Counted from the stretch's first letter, positions 6,699 through 13,347 are shown. The stretch is 14,289 nt of DNA from an uncultured cyanobacterium (GCA_903921295.1 CAIXOZ010000171.1:1-14289), one strand, 5' to 3'. The notes: generated by a model from the letters alone, not told the origin. Translations and numbers: made by a program.

Positions 6699-7829
6699 AT
6701 GGCTTCACGTCGTTTTCTGTTACCGGCCGTTCTGGTCTCCACCCTGGCGGTGGTGATGCCCCTCGCTTCTGCACGCGCCCAGGGAGCTGCTCCGGGGACA
6801 GCGCCTGCCGCTTCAGTTCTGGAGCGCCGCTCCTTTGTGGCGGATGCCGTTCGCCGGGCCGGCCCGGCGGTGGTCACGATCGACACCGAGCGCACCGTCA
6901 CCGTGTCCGGCATGGGTGCCTGGCCGCGGGGGTTGTTCGCTGATCCCTTCTTCCGTCAGTTCTTCGGGATGCCCCAGACGCAGCCCCCCTCCCAGCGCAC
7001 GGAGCGCGGCCAGGGCAGTGGCGTGATCTTTCAGGGCGATGGCCTGATCCTGACCAATGCCCATGTGGTGGAGAAGACCGACCGGGTCATGGTCGGCCTC
7101 CGCGATGGTCGGCGGGTGGAGGGCAAGGTGGTGGGGATTGACCCGATCACCGATCTGGCCGTGGTGCGTCTCGGCCCCGGGGGACCCTGGCCCGTGGCCA
7201 CCCTGGGCAATTCCGATGGCCTGCAGGTGGGGGACTGGGCCATTGCCGTTGGCAATCCCTTCGGGCTCGACAACACGGTCACCCTCGGAATCATCAGCAG
7301 CCTCAATCGCAACGTGAGCAAGCTGGGCATTGCCGACAAGCGCCTGGATCTGATCCAGACCGACGCTGCGATCAATCCCGGCAACTCCGGCGGCCCCTTG
7401 CTCAATGCCGATGGCGAGGTGGTGGGGATCAATGCCATCGTCAGAACCGGCCCGGGTGCCGGTCTGGGCTTCGCGATTCCGATCAACCGGGCGCGCGCTG
7501 TGGCCAAGGAACTCGTGGCCACCGGCAGAGTCAGTCACGCGATGATCGGTCTCGCCCTCGGTCAGGCCAGTGCCGACAGCGACGGCCGACCTCTGAGCGG
7601 TGCGCTGGTGGCTGCAGTCACCCCGGGCGGTCCGGCCGAGCTCGCCGGGATTCGACCGGGGGATCGGGTGGTGGCAGCGGCTGGAGCTCCGGTCCGTGTG
7701 CCCGCTGACCTGATAGAGCAGGTGGAAAAGCAGGGCGTGGGTCGGACGATGACCCTGGAAGTGGTCCGCGATGGCCGTTCCCTGACGGTGCAGGTGACGC
7801 CCGTGGAGCTGAAGCTGCCGCGCTCCTAG
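6699..7829 (+). CDS. htrA: HtrA/Deg-family serine protease with one PDZ domain, exported
   Basis: A 376-aa trypsin-like protease of the DegP/DegQ/HhoA group. A signal peptide (residues 1-27, ending ASARA before Gln28) sends it to the periplasm or thylakoid lumen. The SRRFLL start resembles a twin-arginine signal, though it lacks the full consensus. The protease domain (about 50-270) has the complete triad: His122 in TNAHVV, Asp152 in DPITDLAVV, and Ser230 in NPGNSGGP. The DPFFRQFFG loop (82-90) is typical of the family. One PDZ domain follows (about 278-368, with GGPAELAGIRPGDRV) and binds exposed C-termini of substrates. The length is normal for one-PDZ cyanobacterial Deg proteins. Which of the paralogues htrA, hhoA or hhoB it matches cannot be decided here. 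The stop codon shares CTAG with the convergent gene. Confidence 0.93.
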   Translation: MASRRFLLPAVLVSTLAVVMPLASARAQGAAPGTAPAASVLERRSFVADAVRRAGPAVVTIDTERTVTVSGMGAWPRGLFADPFFRQFFGMPQTQPPSQRTERGQGSGVIFQGDGLILTNAHVVEKTDRVMVGLRDGRRVEGKVVGIDPITDLAVVRLGPGGPWPVATLGNSDGLQVGDWAIAVGNPFGLDNTVTLGIISSLNRNVSKLGIADKRLDLIQTDAAINPGNSGGPLLNADGEVVGINAIVRTGPGAGLGFAIPINRARAVAKELVATGRVSHAMIGLALGQASADSDGRPLSGALVAAVTPGGPAELAGIRPGDRVVAAAGAPVRVPADLIEQVEKQGVGRTMTLEVVRDGRSLTVQVTPVELKLPRS

Positions 7830-8083
7830 AAGCCGTTCTCCTCCTCTTCTTCCTCGCCGCGGCTGGTCATCAACCTGGCCAGGGTGTCCGGATCGAGGCT
7901 TGAGCCCTGGCCGAGCTGCTGACGGATCACCCATTGGGTGGCGGCCTTCTGGCTGTGCCAGGCCTGCAGCAACTGCTTGGCCATGTCCCGCAGGCGGTCC
8001 AGATCGACGGTGGCATCAAGGGCCCGGTTCATGCGCTCGAGCTCGAATTGCTGGCCGAGGGTGAGGGCGATCGGTTCTGTCAT
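7826..8083 (-). CDS. Small protein with NblA-like N-terminal motif and acidic tail
   Basis: An 85-aa, probably all-helical protein. Its N-terminus, EPIALTLGQQFELERM, resembles the IELSLEQQF start of NblA, the phycobilisome-degradation adaptor. The following AKQLLQAWHSQKAATQWVIRQQ can be laid against the second NblA helix. That similarity is my visual judgement. It may instead be a separate cyanobacterial family, and the extra C-terminus (LDPDTLARLM, then six consecutive Glu before NGF) is not NblA-like. I start at ATG 8081-8083; ATG 8090-8092 is an alternative, and the longest reading would need TTG at 8113. An AT-rich block (8111-8126) just upstream could hold its promoter. Its stop overlaps the protease stop tail-to-tail. 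Confidence 0.65.
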   Translation of the reverse strand: MTEPIALTLGQQFELERMNRALDATVDLDRLRDMAKQLLQAWHSQKAATQWVIRQQLGQGSSLDPDTLARLMTSRGEEEEEENGF

Positions 8084-8386
8084 GGCAGGCATGGCGTTGA
8101 ACTGCGATGACAATAAAAAATGTTTCAGGAGGCTCCGTATCGACGGTCACCGTGTCGGTTTCTCTGTCAGGGCTTGCGCACCGGAGTTGCTCTCGCTGAT
8201 GGCAGGGAGGCATCCCGTGGTCGCGGTTGGTGCTCGCGGGGTCCGGGAGCACGGGCATCAAAAAACCCCCGGCCAGCTGGCGCGGGGGCGAGGTTGGCAA
8301 GGCGTGCCGGCGAAAGAGGCTGCCCGCGAGGACGAACGAACGGCGGTGTCAGGGATCGCCCCGCGGCGCGGAGGCTGGGGAGCTGA
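8084..8386. other. Intergenic region, 303 bp, holding a terminator and two hairpins
   Basis: No convincing coding frame on either strand. It contains the AT-rich candidate promoter (8111-8126, minus strand TTTTTTATTGTCAT) for the NblA-like gene, a hairpin with perfect 6-bp arms GTGCTC/GAGCAC (8230-8235 and 8247-8252), and the intrinsic terminator at 8260-8288. Frames crossing it are Arg/Pro-rich and lack features. The 98 nt between the twin-CX3C stop and the terminator would be that gene's 3' UTR. Confidence 0.5.
8260..8288 (-). terminator. Intrinsic terminator after the twin-CX3C gene
   Basis: On the minus strand CCCCCGCGCCAGCTGGCCGGGGG folds into a stem of about 9 bp with one bulged base and an AGCU loop, followed directly by six T. 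It lies about 98 nt beyond the stop of the gene ending at 8387 and would isolate that transcript from the NblA-like gene. Confidence 0.8.
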
Positions 8387-8560
8387 TCAGGGGTTGTCGC
8401 GCAGCACCTCCACGCAGGCCGTGACGCAGGCTCCGTCATCGAGGGAGCAGGTGCTGATGCACTCGAAGTAGTGCTCCACGGGATCCTGGCCCTGGTGCGA
8501 GCCCAGGCGGGGGCCCGGGGTTGCCATGTTGCCGTCTGCCAGGGACTGGTAGGCGGTCAT
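8387..8560 (-). CDS. 57-aa twin-CX3C small protein
   Basis: A small soluble protein. The N-terminal 25 residues are Gly/Pro/Gln-rich and look flexible. The C-terminus, DPVEHYFECISTCSLDDGA then CVTACVEVLRD, holds four Cys at 34, 38, 45 and 49: CX3C, six residues, CX3C. That spacing suggests a helix-turn-helix hairpin held by two disulfides or binding a metal. I have the impression of similar short Cys proteins among picocyanobacterial hypotheticals, but I cannot name a family or function. I use ATG 8558-8560, with GAGG about 9 nt upstream; the longer reading requires TTG at 8575. A strong terminator follows about 98 nt after the stop, so it is probably monocistronic. Confidence 0.7.
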   Translation of the reverse strand: MTAYQSLADGNMATPGPRLGSHQGQDPVEHYFECISTCSLDDGACVTACVEVLRDNP

Positions 8561-8861
8561 CTGCTCTTGCCTCAACGACTGTGTTGTCAGGCTATGCAGA
8601 CAAAACAGCCGTGTCGATCGAAATGAGTCTTGGTGCCTAGTCCGGTGTGTTGTTGTGTTAAGGGATGCGCTCTGCTGTTGGTTGCATAAGTCCTCCCGTC
8701 TGCTTGCGGGCCTGGGTGCCGGACCCTGTGGCGTGAATCGCCAGCCCCTGCCAGAAGGTTGGGGGGAGGGGGGCGAGAGGTCCGCTCGTGCATGGGGATG
8801 CCGCCCCCGGCGGGATGCGAGGGGCCGCTGCTGCGGACGCGGCTGCGCTCGGCCCGCTGCT
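8561..8861. other. Intergenic region, about 300 bp, no gene seen
   Basis: It lies between the ABC-F stop (8862) and the twin-CX3C start. The right half is GC-rich with a short CCGCC-CCC-GGCGG hairpin and a CCCG...CGGG inverted repeat, neither followed by a T-run, so no clear terminator for ABC-F. The left part (about 8585-8670) is less GC-rich and should hold the promoter of the twin-CX3C gene. I see no tRNA or recognisable small RNA. Confidence 0.4.
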
Positions 8862-10595
8862 TCAGGCCGCCCGGCTCTGTTCCTTGCGGTTCTTGGCCTT
8901 GGCCTGCTGACGTGCGCGGTTGGCCAGCCGTTTGGCCTCGCGGGCTTCCTCCTGCAGGCGCTGATCCAGCTGGTCGGCTTCCTCGCGTTTCTTTTCCTGG
9001 TAGTAGGCGTAATCCCCGCGATAGAGAATCAGTTCACCATCGCGGATTTCCACGATCTTGTTGGCAACCCGGGAGACGAAATAGCGGTCGTGTGACACCA
9101 CAAGCACGGCGCCCTCGTAATCGCACAGAGCCTGTTCGAGCATCTGTTTAGCGGGAATGTCGAGGTGGTTGGTGGGCTCATCCAGCACGATCAGGTTGCA
9201 TGGCTTGAGCAGCATCAGCGCCAGTGCAAGCCGCGCTTTCTCGCCACCGCTGAGCTTGCCCACTTCCTTGAAGACGGCATCGTTGCTGAAGCAGAAACTG
9301 CCCAGCAGTGAGCGCACCTGGGCCTGGGTCCAATCGGGAACAGCCTCAAAGAGTGTGTCGATCACGGTCTTTCCCAGGTCGAGAGCCTCGGCCTGGTTCT
9401 GCTCGAAATAGCCCGCCACCACGTTGTGCTCACCGAGTCCGGCGAAGCCGTCCTCCGGGGTCTCCAGCCCCATCACCAGCCGCAGCAACGTTGATTTACC
9501 GGCGCCATTGGGGCCGACGAAGGCGATGCGATCCCCCCGTTCCACCTCCAGGTTGGCGCCCAGGAAGAGCACCTTGTCGCCATAACTGTGCGTGAGGTCG
9601 GCAATCCGGGCCACCTCGCGGCCGGAGCGGGGCGCGGGCGGGAACTGGAAGCGGGGACCGCTCACCGATTCCACCGGTGCCTCCAGCCGCTCCACCTTGT
9701 CGAGCAGCTTTTCGCGGCTCTTCGCCTGGGTGCTGCGGGTGGCACTGGCCCGGAACCGATCGATGTAGGCCTGCTGAGCGCTCAGTTCCTTCTGCTGCCG
9801 CTCGAAGGCGGCCTGGGTGGCCTCCTGTTCGAGTGCCTTCTGCTCCAGGTGCTGGCTGTAATTGCCCAGGTAGGAGCGGGAGATCCCGCGCTCGGTCTCG
9901 ACGATCTGGTTGCAGATGCGATCGAGGAAGGTGCGGTCATGGCTGATCACCACCAGCGGCACCGTCTGCTCGACCAGATACGACTCCAGCCATTGAATCG
10001 TTTCCACATCCAGGTGGTTCGTCGGCTCGTCCAGCAGCAGCAGATCCGGCTCCTGGAGCAGGATCTTGCCGAGGGCAATGCGCATCTGCCAGCCGCCGGA
10101 GTAGTCGGCCACCAGCTGCTCGGCCCCTTCGGCGCTGAAGCCGATCGTCGGCAGCAGCTTGTCGATGCGGGCATCGAGCTCATAGCCATGCAAGGCCTCA
10201 AAACGGCTGTGCAGGCGTCCAAGCTCGTGGATCAGCTCGTCAAGGTGATCGGGGTCGCTGGCGGCCTGTTCCGAGGCCATCGCCTCCTCCACCTCGCGCT
10301 GGCGATTGAGCACCTCGGCGGCTTCCCCGAACGCCTGGAACAGTTCCTGGCGCACGGTGCGCTGCAGGTCGACATCGAACTCCTGCTGGAGGTAGGCGAT
10401 CCGGGGCGAGCCCTGGCGCACCACCTCGCCGCTGGAGGGTTCTTCCAGACCGGCGATGATCCGCATCTGCGTCGACTTGCCGGCCCCATTCACGCCCACC
10501 AGGCCGATGCGATCGCCCGTCTTCACCTCCCAGGTGACATCGCGCAGCACTTCACCGGTGGGGTAGATCTTGCCGACACGTTCCAGGCGAAGCAC
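8862..10595 (-). CDS. ABC-F family ATPase (translation factor type)
   Basis: A 577-aa protein with two ABC ATPase domains in tandem and no membrane segments, the hallmark of ABC-F proteins that act on ribosomes. Domain 1: Walker A GVNGAGKST (34-42), signature YSGGW (165-169), Walker B LLLLDEPTNHLD with Glu190, switch His219. A charged helical linker of about 70 residues (240-310, the tRNA-contacting arm in studied ABC-Fs) precedes domain 2: Walker A GPNGAGKST (361-369), LSGGE (448-452), Glu473, switch His502. The C-terminus is a Lys/Arg/Gln-rich helix. The start is GTG at 10593-10595; starting at VLRLERVGKIYPTGEVL gives a normal ABC-F N-terminus. The specific subfamily (EttA, Uup, YheS-like or a cyanobacterial type) cannot be fixed by eye. 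Three tandem repeats lie just upstream. Confidence 0.93.
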   Translation of the reverse strand: MLRLERVGKIYPTGEVLRDVTWEVKTGDRIGLVGVNGAGKSTQMRIIAGLEEPSSGEVVRQGSPRIAYLQQEFDVDLQRTVRQELFQAFGEAAEVLNRQREVEEAMASEQAASDPDHLDELIHELGRLHSRFEALHGYELDARIDKLLPTIGFSAEGAEQLVADYSGGWQMRIALGKILLQEPDLLLLDEPTNHLDVETIQWLESYLVEQTVPLVVISHDRTFLDRICNQIVETERGISRSYLGNYSQHLEQKALEQEATQAAFERQQKELSAQQAYIDRFRASATRSTQAKSREKLLDKVERLEAPVESVSGPRFQFPPAPRSGREVARIADLTHSYGDKVLFLGANLEVERGDRIAFVGPNGAGKSTLLRLVMGLETPEDGFAGLGEHNVVAGYFEQNQAEALDLGKTVIDTLFEAVPDWTQAQVRSLLGSFCFSNDAVFKEVGKLSGGEKARLALALMLLKPCNLIVLDEPTNHLDIPAKQMLEQALCDYEGAVLVVSHDRYFVSRVANKIVEIRDGELILYRGDYAYYQEKKREEADQLDQRLQEEAREAKRLANRARQQAKAKNRKEQSRAA

Positions 10596-10638
10596 AGGCG
10601 GATCCGGGACCAGGGCTCCCCATCATCCCTGGCCACGT

Positions 10639-10735
10639 GTTTCGGCATGGGGGAATCAGCCTTCGCTGTCTTTCGGCAGAGTGGTCGATCAGCCTGCGCT
10701 GTGTTTCGGCACAGTGGAGGATCAGCCTTCGCTGA
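10639..10735. repeat. Three tandem ~33-bp repeats with hairpin-forming ends
   Basis: Head-to-tail units at 10639-10669 (31 bp), 10670-10702 (33 bp) and 10703-10735 (33 bp). Each begins TTTCGGCA after one variable base, has a variable middle, and ends ATCAGCCTtCGCTG. On the minus strand the unit starts CAGCGaAGGCTGAT, so each copy can form a small CAGC/GCTG hairpin with a 4-base loop. There are no spacers between units, so it is not a CRISPR array. The block lies 43 bp upstream of the ABC-F start and 10 bp before the ATG of a possible plus-strand gene at 10746. Confidence 0.85.
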
Positions 10736-10745
10736 CCCAAGCGCC

Positions 10746-11027
10746 ATGGTGCAACGTGTCGAACAGGTGGCCGCCCTGGTGGTGACCGCTGGTCTGGCGG
10801 TCGTCAGTTACTGGCTGTTCTTCAGCTGGGCCGAGGGCGGTGGGGTGCGGGATCAGCGTCCCGGTCACCGCAGTTCAGAGCCCCCCCCGAGCCTTGAGCA
10901 GCCACTGCTTGCTCGCCCCGTCCTCCTGGGAGGCCAGGTGGCGCTTCACTTCCTCAGCGGTCACCGGCAGCCCGAGGCTCTCGCCGATCGCCACGATCCG
11001 GGCCAGGGCCCCCTGGGGATCCTGTAG
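10746..11027 (+). CDS. Possible small membrane protein, partly antisense to the Nif11-like gene
   Basis: The ATG at 10746-10748 opens a frame beginning MVQRVEQVAALVVTAG with one hydrophobic segment (about residues 7-28, ending YWLFFSW), then an acidic turn and a polar tail. The first 40 residues look like a genuine single-span protein. After about 10875 the frame continues to 11027 only as antisense of the Nif11-like gene and loses protein character, so the true product may be shorter through a frameshift at the 8-C run (10881-10888), or the annotation may be wrong. The frame is also open far upstream through the repeat block and antisense to ABC-F, which I regard as a shadow. Confidence 0.35.
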   Translation: MVQRVEQVAALVVTAGLAVVSYWLFFSWAEGGGVRDQRPGHRSSEPPPSLEQPLLARPVLLGGQVALHFLSGHRQPEALADRHDPGQGPLGIL

Positions 11028-11108
11028 GGCCTGACGGAACAGTTCCTGGGTCAGGGCCTGGTCCTGCTGGATGCGTTCGTAGAGGGCTGAGGCGTTGTCA
11101 CTGGTCAT
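10875..11108 (-). CDS. Nif11-like small protein
   Basis: A 77-aa helical, Cys-free protein resembling the Nif11 domain: ALYERIQQDQALTQEL (helix 1), a short ALQDPQGALARIVAIGESLGL, then PVTAEEVKRHLAS, followed by SKQWLLKARGGL at the C-terminus. Nif11 domains occur both as standalone cyanobacterial proteins and as leader peptides of modified peptides (nitrile hydratase/Nif11 leaders). Here the chain ends right after a Gly-Gly, with no core peptide. I start at ATG 11106-11108; the longer reading from 11132 adds eight residues. The last codons include a run of eight G. It lies 151 nt downstream of anmK on the same strand. The family call rests on my reading of the pattern. Confidence 0.6.
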   Translation of the reverse strand: MTSDNASALYERIQQDQALTQELFRQALQDPQGALARIVAIGESLGLPVTAEEVKRHLASQEDGASKQWLLKARGGL

Positions 11109-11161
11109 GGTCAGCGGTGATCGTGACGGCATTGGCAGGATCCGCGCGCAGCGCCCACCGA

Positions 11162-11190
11162 GCCGACGTTATGCACAGTGGCGCGTCGGC
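11162..11190. repeat. 7-bp perfect inverted repeat in the anmK / Nif11-like gap
   Basis: GCCGACG (11162-11168) and CGTCGGC (11184-11190) are separated by 15 nt. On the minus strand CATAAC (reverse of 11168-11173) within this block could be a -10 box for the Nif11-like gene. No T-run follows, so it is not a clear terminator. Confidence 0.35.
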
Positions 11191-11259
11191 GCCATGCTCA
11201 GGCCCCCGACAGGCAACGAACTGCCATGCCTGCCGCTGCTGCTTCTGTCACGGCGGCGC

Positions 11260-12465
11260 TCATGGCCGTGATGGCCACCAACGACGCGGGCTCCGCGGGC
11301 CGGGATCGGTGCGGACCCCAAGCACCGTCCCTTGCGAGGCCCCGGTGACCGAGGGCAGATTGCCGGGATGGCCCCGCCGCTGCCACCAGGCCAGCAGCGC
11401 GAAGGCCAGGGCTTCCCGCTCCTGCTCGCCGATTCCCAGCTCCGCCAGGGGGCGGATCCAGATCCCATGGCACCGCCGGCGCAGCTCCTGGATCAGGAGG
11501 GGATTGCGGCTGCCACCGCCTGCCACCAGCAGCTCCAGGGGCGCGGCCGGATGGCGGGCCAGATCCTGGGCGATCACCGCGGCACTGAAGGCGGTGAGGG
11601 TGGCCATGGCATCGGCCACGGCACCGGGCGCAGGCGCCAGGGGCGGTGCGCCAGCCCCGGGCAGGTTCAGGCCGAGCTCCGCCAGGCGCCGCTCCAGATC
11701 GGCCGCCCCAAACAGCTCCCGACCGGTGGATTTGGGCGGCTGGCGCTGCAGATAGGGCTCCATCAGCCAGCGGTTGATCCAGGCTTCGTGCACCTGGCCC
11801 AGCCGTCCCCAGGCGCCGTCGGCATCAAAGCCGAGCGCACCGCCACTGAACCGCTGCACCGCCAGATCGATCAGGGTGTTGGCGGGGCCGCAGTCCCATC
11901 CCTGGACCGCTGCGCCCCGGTCAGGGCCCCGGCAGGGCGGCAGCAGGGTGACATTGGCAATGCCGCCCAGGTTGAGCACGGCCCGCCAGCCGGCCAGGGG
12001 TGGCAGCAATGCCTGATCGGTCGCCGGCACCAGCGGCGCCCCCTCGCCGCCCAAGGCCAGATCGTGGCTGCGGAAGTCGAACACCACCGGTCGGCCCAGG
12101 CGGGTGGCCAGGCGCGGACCCTGCAGCAGTTGCCAGCTGTTGCCGAGGCGATCCCCGCTGGGAGGGCGGTGCCAGAGGGTCTGGCCGTGGCATCCCACCA
12201 GCGCCGCCTGGCCCTGAGGATCGCAGGCCCGGGCGGCCGCGGCCTGGGCATCGGTCACGGCTTCGGCCAGCTCCAGAAGCTCGGCGCTGCTGACCGGCTC
12301 GCCCTGGCCGATCCCGACCAGTCGGCGCTGCAGCGCTGGCGGGTAGGGATGGTGAGAGGCGTTCAGCACCGCCCAGCGGGGGCGGAGGCTGGGCCCTGAA
12401 AAGCTTGCCAGCACCGCATCAACCCCATCGGCGCTGGTGCCACTCATCAGCCCCAGAACACGCAT
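11260..12465 (-). CDS. anmK: Anhydro-N-acetylmuramic acid kinase
   Basis: A 401-aa cytoplasmic kinase that opens and phosphorylates 1,6-anhydroMurNAc to MurNAc-6-phosphate in peptidoglycan recycling. Family landmarks: GLMSGTSADGVDAV (5-18, ATP site), CHGQTLWHRP (92-101), DFRSHDLALGGEGAPLVP (130-147), NLGGIANVTLL (165-175), WDCGPANTLID (190-200, with Asp191 the likely catalytic base), STGRELF near residue 245, and AGGGSRNPLL near 310. The DTGPGN of many homologues is DCGPAN here. The C-terminus carries about 15 Arg/Pro/Trp-rich residues beyond the usual end. Start ATG 12463-12465, 8 nt after the ktrA stop, so the two are almost certainly one transcript. No MurNAc-6-P etherase (murQ) is visible nearby. 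Confidence 0.95.
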   Translation of the reverse strand: MRVLGLMSGTSADGVDAVLASFSGPSLRPRWAVLNASHHPYPPALQRRLVGIGQGEPVSSAELLELAEAVTDAQAAAARACDPQGQAALVGCHGQTLWHRPPSGDRLGNSWQLLQGPRLATRLGRPVVFDFRSHDLALGGEGAPLVPATDQALLPPLAGWRAVLNLGGIANVTLLPPCRGPDRGAAVQGWDCGPANTLIDLAVQRFSGGALGFDADGAWGRLGQVHEAWINRWLMEPYLQRQPPKSTGRELFGAADLERRLAELGLNLPGAGAPPLAPAPGAVADAMATLTAFSAAVIAQDLARHPAAPLELLVAGGGSRNPLLIQELRRRCHGIWIRPLAELGIGEQEREALAFALLAWWQRRGHPGNLPSVTGASQGTVLGVRTDPGPRSPRRWWPSRP

Positions 12466-12473
12466 GGCCGCGC

Positions 12474-13178
12474 TCAGACGGAGGGGAGGGCTTCCAGCGA
12501 CTCCGAGGCCCCCATCACCACCAGCAGTTCACCGTCGTTGAGGACGTAGGAGGCAGGTGGATTGACCGTGAGTCGGTTCTCGGGTCCAGCCGCCAGCACG
12601 CTGACGTTGTAGTTCTTGCGCAGATTCAGATCACGCAGGGATCGCCCGACGAACTTCTGCGGCACCTTGATCTCCTCGATGCTGTTGCGGTCATCGAGGC
12701 GCAGGCGCTCCAGCAGGTTGGGCCGCACCAGCTCCATCCCCAGCCGCGTCCCCTGCATCTTGGAGGGGAAGACCACCTTGTCGGCGCCGACCCGGCGCAG
12801 CATCTTTTCGTGCAGATCGCTGGTGGCCCGCGAGATCACCTGCATGACGCGGCTGCCCTGGCCATCCTTGGCGATCAGCGTGGCGGTGATGCTGGCTTCG
12901 ATCGGTTCACTGATCGCCACCACCACCGTGCCGACATCGAGCACGCCGGAGGCGCGCAGGGCTTCCTCATCGGTGCAATCCACCACCCGGGCCTCGATCG
13001 CTGGATCGATCAGCCGGAGCTCGTCGATCGCCCGCTGGCTGGCATCGATGGCCAGAACCTCGGCACCGGCCCGCACCAGCTCCTTGCAGACGGCGCTGCC
13101 AAAGCGGCCCACGCCGATCACGGCGAAGCTCTTGGCCAGCTCAGGGCTGCTGCCCTGCCATTGCCACCATTGATTCAT
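12474..13178 (-). CDS. ktrA: KtrA/TrkA-type regulatory subunit of K+ uptake (RCK domain)
   Basis: A 234-aa cytosolic ring-forming subunit that gates the KtrB channel. The RCK_N Rossmann domain shows FAVIGVGRFGSAV (GxGxFG at 22-27) and the acidic end of strand 2 in VLAIDAS (Asp45), which read nucleotides (ATP/ADP or NAD in homologues). An RCK_C domain (about 150-234) ends with SYVLNDGELLVVMG. The length fits single-RCK KtrA, not the double-length TrkA of E. coli. Cyanobacterial homologues work with KtrB (and KtrE) as a Na+-dependent system important in salt and osmotic shock. It is 232 bp downstream of ktrB and 8 bp upstream of anmK. The start ATG 13176-13178 has only a weak GAG upstream. Confidence 0.92.
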   Translation of the reverse strand: MNQWWQWQGSSPELAKSFAVIGVGRFGSAVCKELVRAGAEVLAIDASQRAIDELRLIDPAIEARVVDCTDEEALRASGVLDVGTVVVAISEPIEASITATLIAKDGQGSRVMQVISRATSDLHEKMLRRVGADKVVFPSKMQGTRLGMELVRPNLLERLRLDDRNSIEEIKVPQKFVGRSLRDLNLRKNYNVSVLAAGPENRLTVNPPASYVLNDGELLVVMGASESLEALPSV

Positions 13179-13347
13179 CGGCTCGGGGATGGGGGGATCG
13201 GGATTGAATTGGTTCTGGGGCGAGGCCGGCAGCCGCCGGCGGGTCCGGTGCCATTGCTATCAGCCCTTTGGGGTGACGCCGGTTCAGGCCAGGGGAGTGG
13301 TGCCGAGGCCGTTGTGCTGTTCCGATGCGTGCCTGGCCTGGGCGATG

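Noticed and set aside
6051..6913. Two long minus-strand readings (213 and 183 codons) upstream of the DUF2973-like gene
   Set aside because: Arg/Ser/Pro-rich and overlapping the divergent protease promoter and start. Only the last 45 codons of one of them (6362-6499) look real.
6813..7934. 373-codon minus-strand frame antisense to the HtrA protease
   Set aside because: His/Gly/Asp/Arg-rich shadow of a protease with a complete catalytic triad.
8640..8700. Possible tRNA or small RNA in the ABC-F / twin-CX3C gap
   Set aside because: No cloverleaf arms, T-loop GTTCRA box or CCA end could be found on either strand.
10639..10735. Possible CRISPR array
   Set aside because: Units are directly contiguous and imperfect, with no spacers between them and no cas genes in the window.
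9588..11027. 479-codon plus-strand frame antisense to ABC-F and running through the repeats
   Set aside because: Its bulk mirrors ABC-F codons and has no domain-like sequence. Only the part after the ATG at 10746 looks protein-like.
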